DNA of 64,000 nucleotides, from NCBI GenBank assembly GCA_052389895.1, contig JBQTHM010000008.1:109815-173814 (forward strand). The letters are read 5' to 3'. This stretch comes from CAVVXX01 sp052389895. Its GTDB lineage: Bacteria; Pseudomonadota; Alphaproteobacteria; Micropepsales; Micropepsaceae. This document shows positions 51,890 to 60,930 of this stretch, in pieces (the first letter of the stretch is position 1; every line of letters starts with the position of its first letter). The notes beneath the pieces were generated by a model. The model did not search any database. It was given only the letters and a program-made list of their open reading frames with translations, and was not told where the DNA came from. Both the position numbers and the translations under genes were made by a program.

Positions 51890-52627
51890 TTAACTTGCCA
51901 CCTTCGCCACTTTCTTCCGCGGGCGGCGGCGCAGTGCGCCGGCCGGCACGAAGCGCTGGTAGACCAGGACGGCGCCCGTCCCCACCAGGAAGAGCGCCGC
52001 CGCCGTCGCAACGATGACCAGCGGATGGTTGAAGTTCTCGCGCTTGCTGTAATCCATGATGTGCAGCGACCAGAGGAAATCGTAGATGCGCCACACCTCG
52101 GAGCGCCGCGCGACCACCTTGCCGGTCGCGGGCGAGACGTAAAGGCGCAGTTCGTCCGCGTCGTCGAAGGAAATCTGCCAGACGGGAAGGGGCCCGCGAT
52201 ATTCGATGTGCGAATCCTTTTCGATGAGGCGGACGGCGCCTACCGTTCCCGTTCCCGCGTAATCGGACTCGGCCACCGCGCGCGCCGCCATTTCGTCGAG
52301 CGGGGAAATCAATTCGCCGTTGCGCCCATCGATCAGCGCCGCGCCGCCGCCATCCAGGCCCGCCTCATAGACGGGGCGGTCAAGCCACGCGCGCAGCTCC
52401 AGCCGCGTAACGGTTGCGCTTCCCAGCGCAGCCATCGCCCTTTGCGCCGGAATGATGTCCGCGAAGCCCCGCAGATCGGCGGGTTTTTGTTCGCGGATGC
52501 GATGCTCGCTGCGCACCTGCTCTATCGGTATCGCCGTCATATAGAGGCCGCTGACGACCCAGGCCAATATCTGCAGCCCGATGATGACGCTCGCCCATTT
52601 GTGCAGGCGTGCTATCCATTTGCGCAC
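51890..52627 (-). CDS. PepSY domain membrane protein
   Basis: The 245-residue protein has one N-terminal membrane helix (WASVIIGLQILAWVVSGLYM), a periplasmic PepSY-like region containing WQISFDDADELRLYVSPATG and KVVARRSEVWRIYDFLWSLH, and one C-terminal helix (PLVIVATAAALFLVGTGAVL). It resembles the PepSY-TM group near iron-uptake or flavin reductase systems. I start it at the GTG at 52627, because GGGAGGGGGA precedes it and the upstream frame is low-complexity shadow. The function is unknown. Confidence 0.8.
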   Translation of the reverse strand: MRKWIARLHKWASVIIGLQILAWVVSGLYMTAIPIEQVRSEHRIREQKPADLRGFADIIPAQRAMAALGSATVTRLELRAWLDRPVYEAGLDGGGAALIDGRNGELISPLDEMAARAVAESDYAGTGTVGAVRLIEKDSHIEYRGPLPVWQISFDDADELRLYVSPATGKVVARRSEVWRIYDFLWSLHIMDYSKRENFNHPLVIVATAAALFLVGTGAVLVYQRFVPAGALRRRPRKKVAKVAS

Positions 52628-52725
52628 TTCCCCCTCCCGTGCTCGCGGCAAGACACTTTGAACGAGCAAGGGCGCGTTGTTAAGCGCACCTGCCTGCGAA
52701 GCGAAGCTACCGTTCCAAAGGCGCG

Positions 52726-53505
52726 CTAGGAGCCGCGGTCGCTGTCGTCCATGATCTGCAGCGCGGTGCGGAAATGGTCGGGGCCGATGGCGAGCGGTCC
52801 GGCAAAAGGCGTGCTCAATATCATCATGATGTAAAGCAGCAGGCCGATCAGCGCACCCATGAGCCCGGTCATCAACACGTGCGGCCATGCGCGTTCCATG
52901 TAGACGAAAGAGCCCATGACCATCACGATTACGCCGCCCCCCACCGCGCCCAGCCACATCACCCAGGGGATCGCATCGATCGCTTCCAGAAGCCGCTCGT
53001 TGCGATCCGAGATGATCTCGGATTTCGTGCGCAGGAATTGTGCATCGACCTGCGCGTCAGTCACCTTTATCTGCGGATCCATTTTGGCGAATTGCCGGTC
53101 GATGTTCCCTATGGCGCGGCGCGCCCGTTCGCTTCCCGCCCGGCTGGTCCCCAGCATCGGCCATTCGTCGGTCGCGACTGCTTCGGTGTAATCGCGGATG
53201 AAGCCCCGCAACTCGGCGCCATGAGCCGGGTCCATGCCGTAGGTGAGCCTGTAAAGCGTCACCAGCGTCGCCGCCTCATCGGCCACGTTTCTGTGCGCGT
53301 CGTCGTAGGACTCCCAGACGACAACGACAAGAAAGCCCAACAGTACGGCATAGACGATGCCCGCCGCGGCAAAGAGCGAAATCATGACCTCGTTGTGGAA
53401 TGCTGCAACGTGGCGGCGTATCAGCCAGCGCCCGCCCGCGACGCCGCCAACAGACAGGGCGACGGCAAGGCCGATTACGATTGCGGCAAGCCCGAAGGAC
53501 TGCAT
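52726..53505 (-). CDS. DUF4239 (bestrophin-like) membrane protein
   Basis: The 259-residue protein has two N-terminal helices (FGLAAIVIGLAVALSVGGVA, ISLFAAAGIVYAVLLGFLVV), a cytoplasmic helical middle with ESYDDAHRNVADEAATLVTL, and two C-terminal helices (WLGAVGGGVIVMVMGSFVYM, LMGALIGLLLYIMMILSTPF). This is the DUF4239 layout, related to bestrophin-like channels by structure prediction. The start ATG at 53505 faces the MbfA gene across 79 bp. The function is unknown. Confidence 0.8.
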   Translation of the reverse strand: MQSFGLAAIVIGLAVALSVGGVAGGRWLIRRHVAAFHNEVMISLFAAAGIVYAVLLGFLVVVVWESYDDAHRNVADEAATLVTLYRLTYGMDPAHGAELRGFIRDYTEAVATDEWPMLGTSRAGSERARRAIGNIDRQFAKMDPQIKVTDAQVDAQFLRTKSEIISDRNERLLEAIDAIPWVMWLGAVGGGVIVMVMGSFVYMERAWPHVLMTGLMGALIGLLLYIMMILSTPFAGPLAIGPDHFRTALQIMDDSDRGS

Positions 53506-53584
53506 TGGCGTGCTCTCATCCGGCTTTGGATTGCTGCGATTCGAGGCTGGAGTAAATGCCTGCACCCTGTGCAACAATGCGGCT

Positions 53585-54727
53585 ATGACGGCGGCTGACG
53601 AAAAACGGCCGGATGACGCCAGGCGCTTTCGCGAGAATCTTCAGGGCGAAGTGGACGGTGCCGCGCTTTACCGCGCGCTGGCCGAGGCCGAAAAGAATCC
53701 CAAGCTGAGCGAAGTCTATCGCCGTCTTGCGGTAGTAGAGGAAGCGCACGCGGAACTATGGCGAAAGAATCTTCGCCGCACCGGGGCGGCCGTGCCGCAC
53801 CTGCGGCCAAGCTTCCGCACGCGTGCACTCGCCTGGCTGGCGCGGCGCTTCGGTCCGGATTTCGTGCTTCCAACCATCCATATTCTCGAACGCAGCGACA
53901 GCTCGATGTACGACGCGCAGCCCGAGGCCGTGAAAGGCGGGCTGCCGGGCGACGAGCGCTCGCATGCGCGCGTGATCGGCGCCATTGCCGGCGCGCCGGG
54001 AGGGCTTGCGGGCGGCGCCATTGCGCGCCTCGAAGGCCGCCACCGCGCCATGAGCGGCAATGCGCTGCGCGCCGCCGTGCTCGGCGCCAATGACGGGCTC
54101 GTCTCCAATCTCAGTTTGGTCATGGGCATGACCGGTGCAGGCGCGCCCGATGGCGTTGTGCTGGTGGCAGGCGTGGCAGGCCTGGTAGCCGGTGCATGTT
54201 CCATGGCCATGGGCGAATGGCTTTCGGTGAATAGCTCGCGCGAAATGTTCAAACAGCAGATCGCAACCGAAGCCGCGGAGCTCAAGGAAGTTCCGGAAGA
54301 GGAGCTGGAAGAGCTCATTCTCATCTATCAGGCAAAGGGTCTGAGCGAAGCGGAGGCGCGCGCGCTGGCAACACGTCTTATGGCGAACAAGGATACTGCG
54401 CTGGACACGCTCGTGCGCGAAGAGCTCGGTATCGATCCCAAAAGCCTCGGCGGCTCGCCTTGGGCGGCCGCCGCATGGTCGTTCGCCTTGTTTGCATTGG
54501 GCGCTGCCGTTCCCGTTATCCCTTATCTCACCTCGGGCGGCGCAACAGCGATGTATGCCGCAATCGCCGCGAGCGCGCTGGCCCTTGGAGTTATCGGGGC
54601 GGGCACATCGCTGTTCACTGGCCGCGGCGCGATGTTCTCCGCCGCCCGCCAGATCGGCATTGGGGCGGCATCGGCTGCGGTGACGTATGGTATTGGCATG
54701 CTGGCAGGCGTGGCGATCGGGGGTTGA
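53585..54727 (+). CDS. mbfA: membrane-bound ferritin MbfA (erythrin-VIT1 fusion)
   Basis: The 380-residue protein fuses an N-terminal ferritin-like (erythrin) domain with diiron-type glutamates (GEVDGAALYRALAEAE, VEEAHAELW, DERSHARVIGAI) to a C-terminal Ccc1/VIT1 membrane domain with about five helices (AVLGANDGLVSNLSLVMGMT, VAGVAGLVAGACSMAMGEWL, AAVPVIPYLTSGG). In rhizobia MbfA exports iron under high-iron and peroxide stress and is repressed by Irr. I find no Irr box by eye in the 79-bp gap. The ATG at 53585 gives the family N-terminus. Confidence 0.9.
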   Translation: MTAADEKRPDDARRFRENLQGEVDGAALYRALAEAEKNPKLSEVYRRLAVVEEAHAELWRKNLRRTGAAVPHLRPSFRTRALAWLARRFGPDFVLPTIHILERSDSSMYDAQPEAVKGGLPGDERSHARVIGAIAGAPGGLAGGAIARLEGRHRAMSGNALRAAVLGANDGLVSNLSLVMGMTGAGAPDGVVLVAGVAGLVAGACSMAMGEWLSVNSSREMFKQQIATEAAELKEVPEEELEELILIYQAKGLSEAEARALATRLMANKDTALDTLVREELGIDPKSLGGSPWAAAAWSFALFALGAAVPVIPYLTSGGATAMYAAIAASALALGVIGAGTSLFTGRGAMFSAARQIGIGAASAAVTYGIGMLAGVAIGG

Positions 54728-54794
54728 GCACCGAAACGAGCCTGATCCCACATTGCGAACGGGAACGAGCCGCCTAGTCCGTTGTTTGCAGAAC

Positions 54795-55505
54795 ATGGAG
54801 TATCGCCACGCATTGCGCGTGTTTGCGCGGCTTCTGATCGTGCTTCTGGTGTTCGGCGATCTCGCTCTTGCCGCAGTTTGGGGCTGGCGGCATCTACCGC
54901 CGAACTGGCGGCCGTGGCACACGGTCGAGCTCGATCAGCCGCCAACGCCACTCGCCCATCTGCAAATCAATCTTCTTCGTTTGAACGGCAACGCTTGCAT
55001 GGCAGCGCTTGGCCGCTCGCGGCTTTCCTTTCTGCGCATTCCCGACCGGCCGCTCGTCAATGGCTGCGGCATTGCCAACGGCGTGCACATTCTTCGCTCG
55101 CACCAGGGATACAGCTCGCGCTTCAGTGTGACCTGCCCAATGGCGGCCGCCCTTTACTGGTGGGAGCAGGCGCTGGACGCAGCGGCGCAGGCTGAGTTCG
55201 GCGCCCGGCTTGCGCGCATTGATCACGTCGGAAGCTACACCTGCCGTAACATCGGCTCGGGCGACGGAAGGCGAAGCCAGCACGCAACGGCCAATGCGAT
55301 CGACATCGAAGGATTCCGCCTGAGCAACGGCAAGGTCATCCGCATCGCCCGTCACTGGAACGCCGCCACAAGCGAAGGACGATTCTTGCAGCGCGCGCGC
55401 GAAGACGCCTGCCGCTTCTTCAATGTCGTGCTGGGCCCGGAATACAACTTGCAGCACGCCGCACACTTTCATCTCGACATGAGTCCGTTTTTGATGTGCC
55501 GCTAA
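54795..55505 (+). CDS. extensin-like C-terminal domain family protein
   Basis: The 236-residue protein has an N-terminal signal anchor (VFARLLIVLLVFGDLALAAV) and a periplasmic domain. That domain has the family pattern: NACMAALG, the VNGCGI and SRFSVTCPMAAALYWWEQ segments, and a metal-like H...D...H set in SQHATANAIDIEG and HAAHFHLDMS. The motif layout resembles M15/LAS-type peptidoglycan peptidases. A cell-wall peptidase role is an inference. The ATG at 54795 follows MbfA by 67 bp on the same strand. Confidence 0.85.
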   Translation: MEYRHALRVFARLLIVLLVFGDLALAAVWGWRHLPPNWRPWHTVELDQPPTPLAHLQINLLRLNGNACMAALGRSRLSFLRIPDRPLVNGCGIANGVHILRSHQGYSSRFSVTCPMAAALYWWEQALDAAAQAEFGARLARIDHVGSYTCRNIGSGDGRRSQHATANAIDIEGFRLSNGKVIRIARHWNAATSEGRFLQRAREDACRFFNVVLGPEYNLQHAAHFHLDMSPFLMCR

Positions 55506-55564
55506 TGCGGAACCCGCCGGCGCAATGCCCGTTTACGGGAAAATATCGCTACAAGGAGAATGTC

Positions 55565-55777
55565 ATGGCGAGATATTCGCGAGGCGCTGGTTCCGATGTG
55601 AGACGTGCAATGCGCAAACGCAAACGCGGCACGCTGAAGCGGGGCAGGGGCGGGCGCGGCGGAACGGTCAAAAGCCGCAAACAAGCGATCGCCATCGGGC
55701 TTTCCGAAGCGCGCCGCAAGGGAAAGAAGGTTCCGCGCCGCGCGACGGGACGCAGGCGCCGCCACTCGCGACGTTAG
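55565..55777 (+). CDS. small basic DUF6496 protein
   Basis: This 70-residue protein is dominated by Arg and Lys, with the family-like core GTVKSRKQAIAIGLSEARRK and an Arg-rich tail (GRRRRHSRR). The ATG at 55565 follows AAGGAG at 6 nt. Its charge suggests nucleic acid binding. DUF6496 members are small proteins of unknown function in proteobacteria. It is 59 bp after the extensin-like gene. Confidence 0.7.
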   Translation: MARYSRGAGSDVRRAMRKRKRGTLKRGRGGRGGTVKSRKQAIAIGLSEARRKGKKVPRRATGRRRRHSRR

Positions 55778-55807
55778 ACTGCAAGGACCGCCGCCGCCCG
55801 CCGGCAG

Positions 55808-57043
55808 CTAGAACATCGGCGAGGGCTGCTGTTTCACCGCGCGCATGTCCACGCCTTTGGCTTCGATACCAAAGCCGGCGAGTAGTGCGATTGCCACGGC
55901 GGATGCGCCCGCCACTACGGCCAAGGCGGTGCTGTAATCGCCGCCGAGACTGGCCGCCATGCCGGCCTGCAAGGGAAGATTTACCGAAGCGAGCAGGTTG
56001 CCCAGCTGATAGGTGAAGCCGGGAAACGTCGCGCGCGCGGCATGCGGCGACAACTCGTTCAAATGCGCAGGGATCACGCCCCAAGCGCCCTGCACGGCGA
56101 TCTGCATCAGGAATGCGCCAAGCGCCAGCATTCCCGCGCTCGTACTGAATGCCCAGATGGGCAATATCGGCAGCGACAGGAGCGCGGCGAAAACGATCGC
56201 GCGCCTTCGCCCGATGCGCTCCGACAGAGCGCCGAAGGTGATGCCCCCGATCAGTGCACCTATGTTGTAGACGACGGCGATCGTTCCTACTGCGGCGTGT
56301 TCGTACCCGTGCTGCACTTGCAGGAAGGTGGGATACAGATCCTGCGTGCCATGGCTGAAGAAGTTGAACGCCGTCATGAGGAAGATCATGTAGATCGCCA
56401 AGCGCCAATGCTTTTTTAGTATGGCAAGCGTGCCGCCGACTTCGCGCGGCTGCCGCGTCCACCCGGGCGACTCCGGCACGCGCAGACGGATAAAGAGCAC
56501 GAGCAGCGCAGGCAAAATGCCCACGAAAAACATCCCGCGCCAGCCGAGATAGGGGAAGAAGAGCCCGTATACGAGCGACGCCAGCAGATAGCCGCTGGGG
56601 TAACCCGTCTGCAGCAGCCCCGAAACGAACCCGCGCGCCTTTGGCGGGACCGTTTCCATTGTCAGCGAGGCGCCGATGCCCCATTCGCCGCCCATCGCAA
56701 TCCCGAACAAGGCGCGGATGATGAGCAGCGCCGTCAGGTCGGGCGCGAGGCCCGATAGGAATGAGAGCAGCGAATAGAGCGTGATATCGATCATCAATAC
56801 CGGCTTGCGCCCGTAGCGGTCGGCCGCGCGGCCGAACAAGAAGGCGCCGATAGGCCGCATGGCGAGCGTGAGCGTGGTCGCAATGGCGACGGTGGTGATG
56901 TCGGTTCCGAACTCGACTGCGATGTTGCGCAGCACGAACACCATCAGAAAGAAATCGAAGGCGTCGAGCGTCCATCCCAGATAGCTCGCGATCACCACAT
57001 TGCGCTGGTCTTTCGTCCAGCCCTGCAAAGCCTTTATGCGCAT
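55808..57043 (-). CDS. MFS transporter, JEN-type lactate/pyruvate:proton symporter family
   Basis: The 411-residue MFS protein has 12 predicted helices with the MFS loop GRAADRYGRKPVLM. It carries the exact JEN-family motif N-x-x-[S/T]-H-x-[S/T]-Q-D-x-x-x-T as NFFSHGTQDLYPT, which in yeast Jen1 is needed for lactate and pyruvate uptake. It therefore likely belongs to the sialate:H+ symporter/JEN branch. The ATG at 57043 follows a GGGGGG run. Transport of lactate or pyruvate is a strong guess, not proven. Confidence 0.85.
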   Translation of the reverse strand: MRIKALQGWTKDQRNVVIASYLGWTLDAFDFFLMVFVLRNIAVEFGTDITTVAIATTLTLAMRPIGAFLFGRAADRYGRKPVLMIDITLYSLLSFLSGLAPDLTALLIIRALFGIAMGGEWGIGASLTMETVPPKARGFVSGLLQTGYPSGYLLASLVYGLFFPYLGWRGMFFVGILPALLVLFIRLRVPESPGWTRQPREVGGTLAILKKHWRLAIYMIFLMTAFNFFSHGTQDLYPTFLQVQHGYEHAAVGTIAVVYNIGALIGGITFGALSERIGRRRAIVFAALLSLPILPIWAFSTSAGMLALGAFLMQIAVQGAWGVIPAHLNELSPHAARATFPGFTYQLGNLLASVNLPLQAGMAASLGGDYSTALAVVAGASAVAIALLAGFGIEAKGVDMRAVKQQPSPMF

Positions 57044-57334
57044 ATGCGCCCCCCGCGATTCCCGCTTGCAAGTTTGCGGGTAGCACCATCGGTTTTGAAG
57101 AACGCGCGTGGGGTTTACGTTGCCGCGCTCGCGGCGAAGTGAAGCGATCCGGGCGCGCGCGGGAACGCGACACATTCGCTTTGTGCGCTGTAGTCTCCTG
57201 AAAAGGCAGGGAGAATCGCCTGAGCGCAACGCCAGGAATGCGCGCCTGAACTGCCGCTTGCGGGCCTTTGGAATTACCGGCGCTTTGGCTAAGGTCGCGC
57301 ACTTTCGCCAAGGGCCGATCGAGGGGGGCCAACC

Positions 57335-59221
57335 ATGAAATTGCGCCGCTATGCAGGTCTTGCCAGTTTCGCCGCCATTCTGCTGTTAGGCGGGATGACC
57401 TTCGCCGCCGAGCAGCCGGCAGCCAGCGCCGACAAATATGTGTGGGATCTCACCGATCTCTATCCCTCGCCGGACGCCTGGACAGCCGAATACAACAAGA
57501 TAAAGGCCGAGGCCGAAAAGCTCGATCAATACAAAGGCACGCTCGGCCGCAGCGCGGATTCGATGTTCAAGGCGCTCGACGCCATCAGCGACGCATACAA
57601 GGAAAGCGCGCGGCTCAGCACCTATGCCGGCCTCAAGGCCGACGAGGACCTGACGAACGCACCCAACCAGGAGCGCCGCCAGCTCGCCCAGTCATTGCAG
57701 ACCCTCGTCAACGAAAAATCGGCCTGGGTGGCGCCGGAAGTGCTCGCTATCGGCGAAGCCAAGGTAAAGTCCTTCATCGGCAGGAACGCGGAGCTGGCCA
57801 AGCGTTTCGATTTTTTCCTGTTGGATACCCTGCGCAACAAGCCGCACACGCTCGGGCCCGAGGCGGAAGGCGTGATGGCCGCCGCCGGCAACGTCATTCA
57901 GCAGCCCGACAACATCCGCGGTCAGCTCGCACACAGCGATCTGCCGTTTCCCACCATCACGTTGGCGGACGGCACCAAGGCGAAACTGACCGATGCGGCC
58001 TACAGCAAATATCGTCAGGTGGACAATCGCGCCGACCGCAAAAAGGTTTTCGACGCCTTCTGGGGCGCCTATCAGAAATACAAGAACACCTTCGGCGCCA
58101 CGCTGACGACGCAGATCATGGCCGTGAACTTCAACGCCAAAGTGCGCCATTATCCCAACTCGCTCGCGGCGGCGCTCTTCAGCGACGATATGCCGGAGGC
58201 CGTGTACCGCACGCTGGTCAAGGAGGCGAACGCGGGCCTGCCGGTGCTGCACCGCTATCTGCGCCTGCGCAAAGAGCTGCTCGGCATCAAAGGCGACCTC
58301 GGCTACGAGGACATGTATCCCACCATGTTCCGGCTGAAAAAGCCGCTCAAGTTCACCATCGAGGATTCCGAGCGCATTACGCTGGAGGCGCTCGAACCCT
58401 ATGGCGAGGAATATCTCGGCATGTTGCGCAAGGCGTTTGCCGGGCGCTGGCTGCACGCCTTTCCGGCCGAACACAAGGCGTCGGGCGCCTATATGAACGG
58501 CTCGGCCTACGACGTGCACCCCTACATGCTGCTCAATCACAACGACGATTACGATTCGCTTTCCACCTTCGCGCATGAGTGGGGCCATGCGGTGCACACG
58601 CTGCTCACCAACGGCGTGCAGCCCTTCGAGAAGGCGGACTATTCCACCTTCACCGCGGAGACCGCCTCCATCGGCAACGAGATGTTGCTGATGGATTACA
58701 TGGTGAAGAACGCCAAGACGAAGGACGATAAACTCTACTATCTCGGCGAGGGGCTCGAAGGTATTCGCACCACTTTCTTCCGCCAGACGATGTTCGCCGA
58801 ATTCCAGCTCGCCATGCACGAGGAAATGGAAGCCGGCCGCCCGCTTTCCGGCGAGCGCATGACGGCGATGTATTGCGATCTGCTGCGCAAATATTACGGC
58901 GAAGACAAGGGCGTGACGAAGATCAACCCCACCTATTGCGCGGAGTGGGCGTTCATCCCGCACTTCTTTTACGGCTATTACGTCTGGCAGTACGCCACCT
59001 CCATGGCCGGCGCGGCGCAGCTCACCGACGACATCCTCAAAGAGGGCACGCCCGCGCGCGACCGCTTCATCGATCTGCTCAAGGCGGGCGGGTCCGATTA
59101 CCCGTACAACCTCTACAAGCAGGCGGGCATCGACATGGCGACGCCCGAGCCGTACCAGAAGCTGGTGTCGCGCATGACTAGCATCCTCGATCAGATCGAC
59201 GAGCTGCGGAAACAGAAATAG
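57335..59221 (+). CDS. exported M3 family oligoendopeptidase F
   Basis: This 628-residue metallopeptidase has the M3 active site FAHEWGHAVHTLL with the HExxH zinc motif (written HEWGH), followed by the third ligand region ETASIGNEMLLMDYM. The first ~25 residues (MKLRRYAGLASFAAILLLGG, then MTFAAE) are a Sec signal peptide. Most PepF enzymes are cytosolic, so this one is likely periplasmic and would degrade imported oligopeptides. The ATG at 57335 follows GAGGGGGGCC. No neighbour shares the function, but the S9 peptidase at 61.2 kb is also exported. Confidence 0.9.
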   Translation: MKLRRYAGLASFAAILLLGGMTFAAEQPAASADKYVWDLTDLYPSPDAWTAEYNKIKAEAEKLDQYKGTLGRSADSMFKALDAISDAYKESARLSTYAGLKADEDLTNAPNQERRQLAQSLQTLVNEKSAWVAPEVLAIGEAKVKSFIGRNAELAKRFDFFLLDTLRNKPHTLGPEAEGVMAAAGNVIQQPDNIRGQLAHSDLPFPTITLADGTKAKLTDAAYSKYRQVDNRADRKKVFDAFWGAYQKYKNTFGATLTTQIMAVNFNAKVRHYPNSLAAALFSDDMPEAVYRTLVKEANAGLPVLHRYLRLRKELLGIKGDLGYEDMYPTMFRLKKPLKFTIEDSERITLEALEPYGEEYLGMLRKAFAGRWLHAFPAEHKASGAYMNGSAYDVHPYMLLNHNDDYDSLSTFAHEWGHAVHTLLTNGVQPFEKADYSTFTAETASIGNEMLLMDYMVKNAKTKDDKLYYLGEGLEGIRTTFFRQTMFAEFQLAMHEEMEAGRPLSGERMTAMYCDLLRKYYGEDKGVTKINPTYCAEWAFIPHFFYGYYVWQYATSMAGAAQLTDDILKEGTPARDRFIDLLKAGGSDYPYNLYKQAGIDMATPEPYQKLVSRMTSILDQIDELRKQK

Positions 59222-59262
59222 AAGGTTGACCCCTTGCGCCCGTCGCGCCACGCTTCGGCGCG

Positions 59263-60033
59263 ATGGGGGGAAATCTTCCCAAAGTATTTTTCATCACGGG
59301 CGCCAGCGCCGGTTTCGGCGCAGCCTTCGTGCGCCGCTTTGCCGCGAAGGGCGCGCGCGTCATTGCCTCGGCGCGGCGGGCGGAAAAACTCGAGGCGCTG
59401 GCGCGCGAATACGGGCGCGAGCGCACATTGCCGCTCACGCTCGACGTGCAGGACCAGAGCGCGGTGGCGCGCGCGGTGGAAAGCCTGCCACGCGATTTCG
59501 CCGAAGTGGACGTGCTCGTAAACAATGCCGGGCTTGGGCTTGGCCTCGATCCCGCCCAGCGCGCCGACATCCGCGACTGGGATACGATGATCGACACCAA
59601 TGTAAAAGGCCTCGTCTATCTCACCCACGCGCTCCTTCCCGGCATGGTCGCGCGCGGGCGCGGGCACGTGGTCAATATCGGTTCGGTGGCCGGCACCTAT
59701 CCCTATCCCGGCGGCAATATTTACGGCGCGACCAAGGCGTTCGTGCACCAGTTCAGCTTGAACTTGCGCAGCGATCTGCACGGCACGGGGGTGCGCGTGA
59801 CCTGCATCGAGCCCGGCCTGGTAGAAGGCACCGAATTTTCCGATGTGCGCTTCAAAGGCGACCGCGAGCGTGCCGCGGCCGTCTACAAGGGCGCCAACGC
59901 GCTCACGCCCGAGGACGTGGCGGACGCCGTGGAATGGGTGGTCTCGCTCGACCCGCGCGTGAACATCAACACCATTGAAATGATGCCCGCCACGCAAAGC
60001 TTCGCGGGCTTCCAGATTCACAGAAAAAGCTGA
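59263..60033 (+). CDS. short-chain dehydrogenase/reductase, YdfG-like
   Basis: The 256-residue SDR has the cofactor motif TGASAGFGAAF, NNAG in VDVLVNNAGLGLGL, the catalytic serine in NIGSVAGTYPYPGG and the YxxxK in NIYGATKAFVHQFSLNL. The arginine-rich ASARRAEKLEAL segment after the Rossmann turn favours NADP. Close relatives include YdfG-type 3-hydroxy acid and serine dehydrogenases. The substrate is not certain. The gene starts 41 bp after the M3 peptidase gene. Confidence 0.88.
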   Translation: MGGNLPKVFFITGASAGFGAAFVRRFAAKGARVIASARRAEKLEALAREYGRERTLPLTLDVQDQSAVARAVESLPRDFAEVDVLVNNAGLGLGLDPAQRADIRDWDTMIDTNVKGLVYLTHALLPGMVARGRGHVVNIGSVAGTYPYPGGNIYGATKAFVHQFSLNLRSDLHGTGVRVTCIEPGLVEGTEFSDVRFKGDRERAAAVYKGANALTPEDVADAVEWVVSLDPRVNINTIEMMPATQSFAGFQIHRKS

Positions 60034-60345
60034 ACATCGGTTCTTCCGCTGCGCACAACAAACACACGTGCCGGCAAACAATTTGCGATTTTTTTAACGC
60101 AAGGCGCACGTAGAGCGCCGATCGCGAAGCAGCCAAAATTTAATGTCTTCGGCGCTTGTGCGCGCGATGTTGTCTTGCGCGTTCCGTCAATTCTGTTTCC
60201 CTCAACGCAATATAAGAGACCCTCCCTCAATCCGCCTTCGCTTCAGCTTCGGCGGATTGCGCCCAAGTCCGGCGAAGCCTTGGCGTAGCCGGGCTCAAGG
60301 GGAGGGTGTGGAGCTGCGCGAAGTGGTTTCGAAGCCTTCTGTGTT
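60034..60345. other. 312-bp intergenic region
   Basis: No coding gene is supported here. It holds the dispersed repeat at 60219-60310 and AT-rich sequence before it (around 60080-60150). The convergent SDR and molybdenum-carrier genes face it, so it is a terminator-type gap. Confidence 0.6.
60219..60310. repeat. long palindromic repeat of the TCCGCC/GGCGGA family
   Basis: The element is bounded by CCCTCCCTCAA on the left and CTCAAGGGGAGGGTG on the right, which pair partly. Inside, TCCGCC (60231-60236) pairs with GGCGGA (60251-60256), and CCGGC pairs with GCCGG further on. The right end is identical to 15 bp at 28.0 kb, and the TCCGCC hairpin recurs at 569-596. This fits a dispersed REP-like family. 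Confidence 0.6.
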
Positions 60346-60843
60346 TCAGAGTTCGAAGACAGATCCCAGGAAGACCATTGCCTGCAAATAAATTCCAGGA
60401 GATTCGCTTTCGCGCGGGCCGGCGACGTTGAGAATTCCTTCGCCGAGGTTTTCGGCCAGCCACTGCCCGGCGGCGTCAATAGCGCCGGCTCCCATCGTCA
60501 CGATCCGGCAGGGCCGCTCAAATGTCTGCGCGGCCTGGTATGTGGCGAGCGTTCCCGGGAAGCGCCGCAGATCGTCAGCCGCAAGCAGCATGAGAGTGAG
60601 CGCGCTGTCGCGCACATTCCATTCCGTGCGCTGCCGCGGATCGGCGCCGGGCGTTTCGCGCAAGCGCGGATATTTCGCGGCGAGGCCGGGCGGATGAGGA
60701 AAGTCCTCCGCCCACCCGCCCTTGGGACACCATCCCCCATAAGGAATGCTGTTTTCGATCGCGAAATCGAGCGCCGCGCGGTCCACGCCCGTCTGGCCGC
60801 CCGAGACGATGCGCCTGACACGTTGCAGGAGGTTTCGATGCAT
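60346..60843 (-). CDS. putative molybdenum carrier protein
   Basis: The 165-residue protein has the MoCo_carrier (Rossmann-like) N-terminus: RIVSGGQTGVDRAALDFAIE, then YGGWCPKGGWAEDF. The family is related to a structurally known plant molybdenum-cofactor carrier, but most bacterial members are uncharacterised and may bind nucleotides. The ATG at 60843 is the only sensible start. No molybdenum enzymes lie nearby. Confidence 0.8.
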   Translation of the reverse strand: MHRNLLQRVRRIVSGGQTGVDRAALDFAIENSIPYGGWCPKGGWAEDFPHPPGLAAKYPRLRETPGADPRQRTEWNVRDSALTLMLLAADDLRRFPGTLATYQAAQTFERPCRIVTMGAGAIDAAGQWLAENLGEGILNVAGPRESESPGIYLQAMVFLGSVFEL

Positions 60844-60889
60844 TTCTTTTTGCCCGCTGGTGTAATCGGAAATGAGTGGACAGATAGCG

Positions 60890-60930
60890 CAAACGAAAAC
60901 GGCGCGGGGCCGTTTTGGGCCTCGCGCCGT
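60890..60930 (-). terminator. intrinsic terminator of sRNA-like copy B
   Basis: ACGGCGCGGGGCC (60899-60911) and GGCCTCGCGCCGT (60918-60930) form a 13-bp stem with one G-U pair and a 6-nt loop. On the minus strand TTTTCGTTT follows. Confidence 0.7.

Noticed and set aside
57692..59251. 519-codon open frame on the minus strand
   Set aside because: It is antisense to the M3 peptidase gene and lacks any motif or ribosome site.
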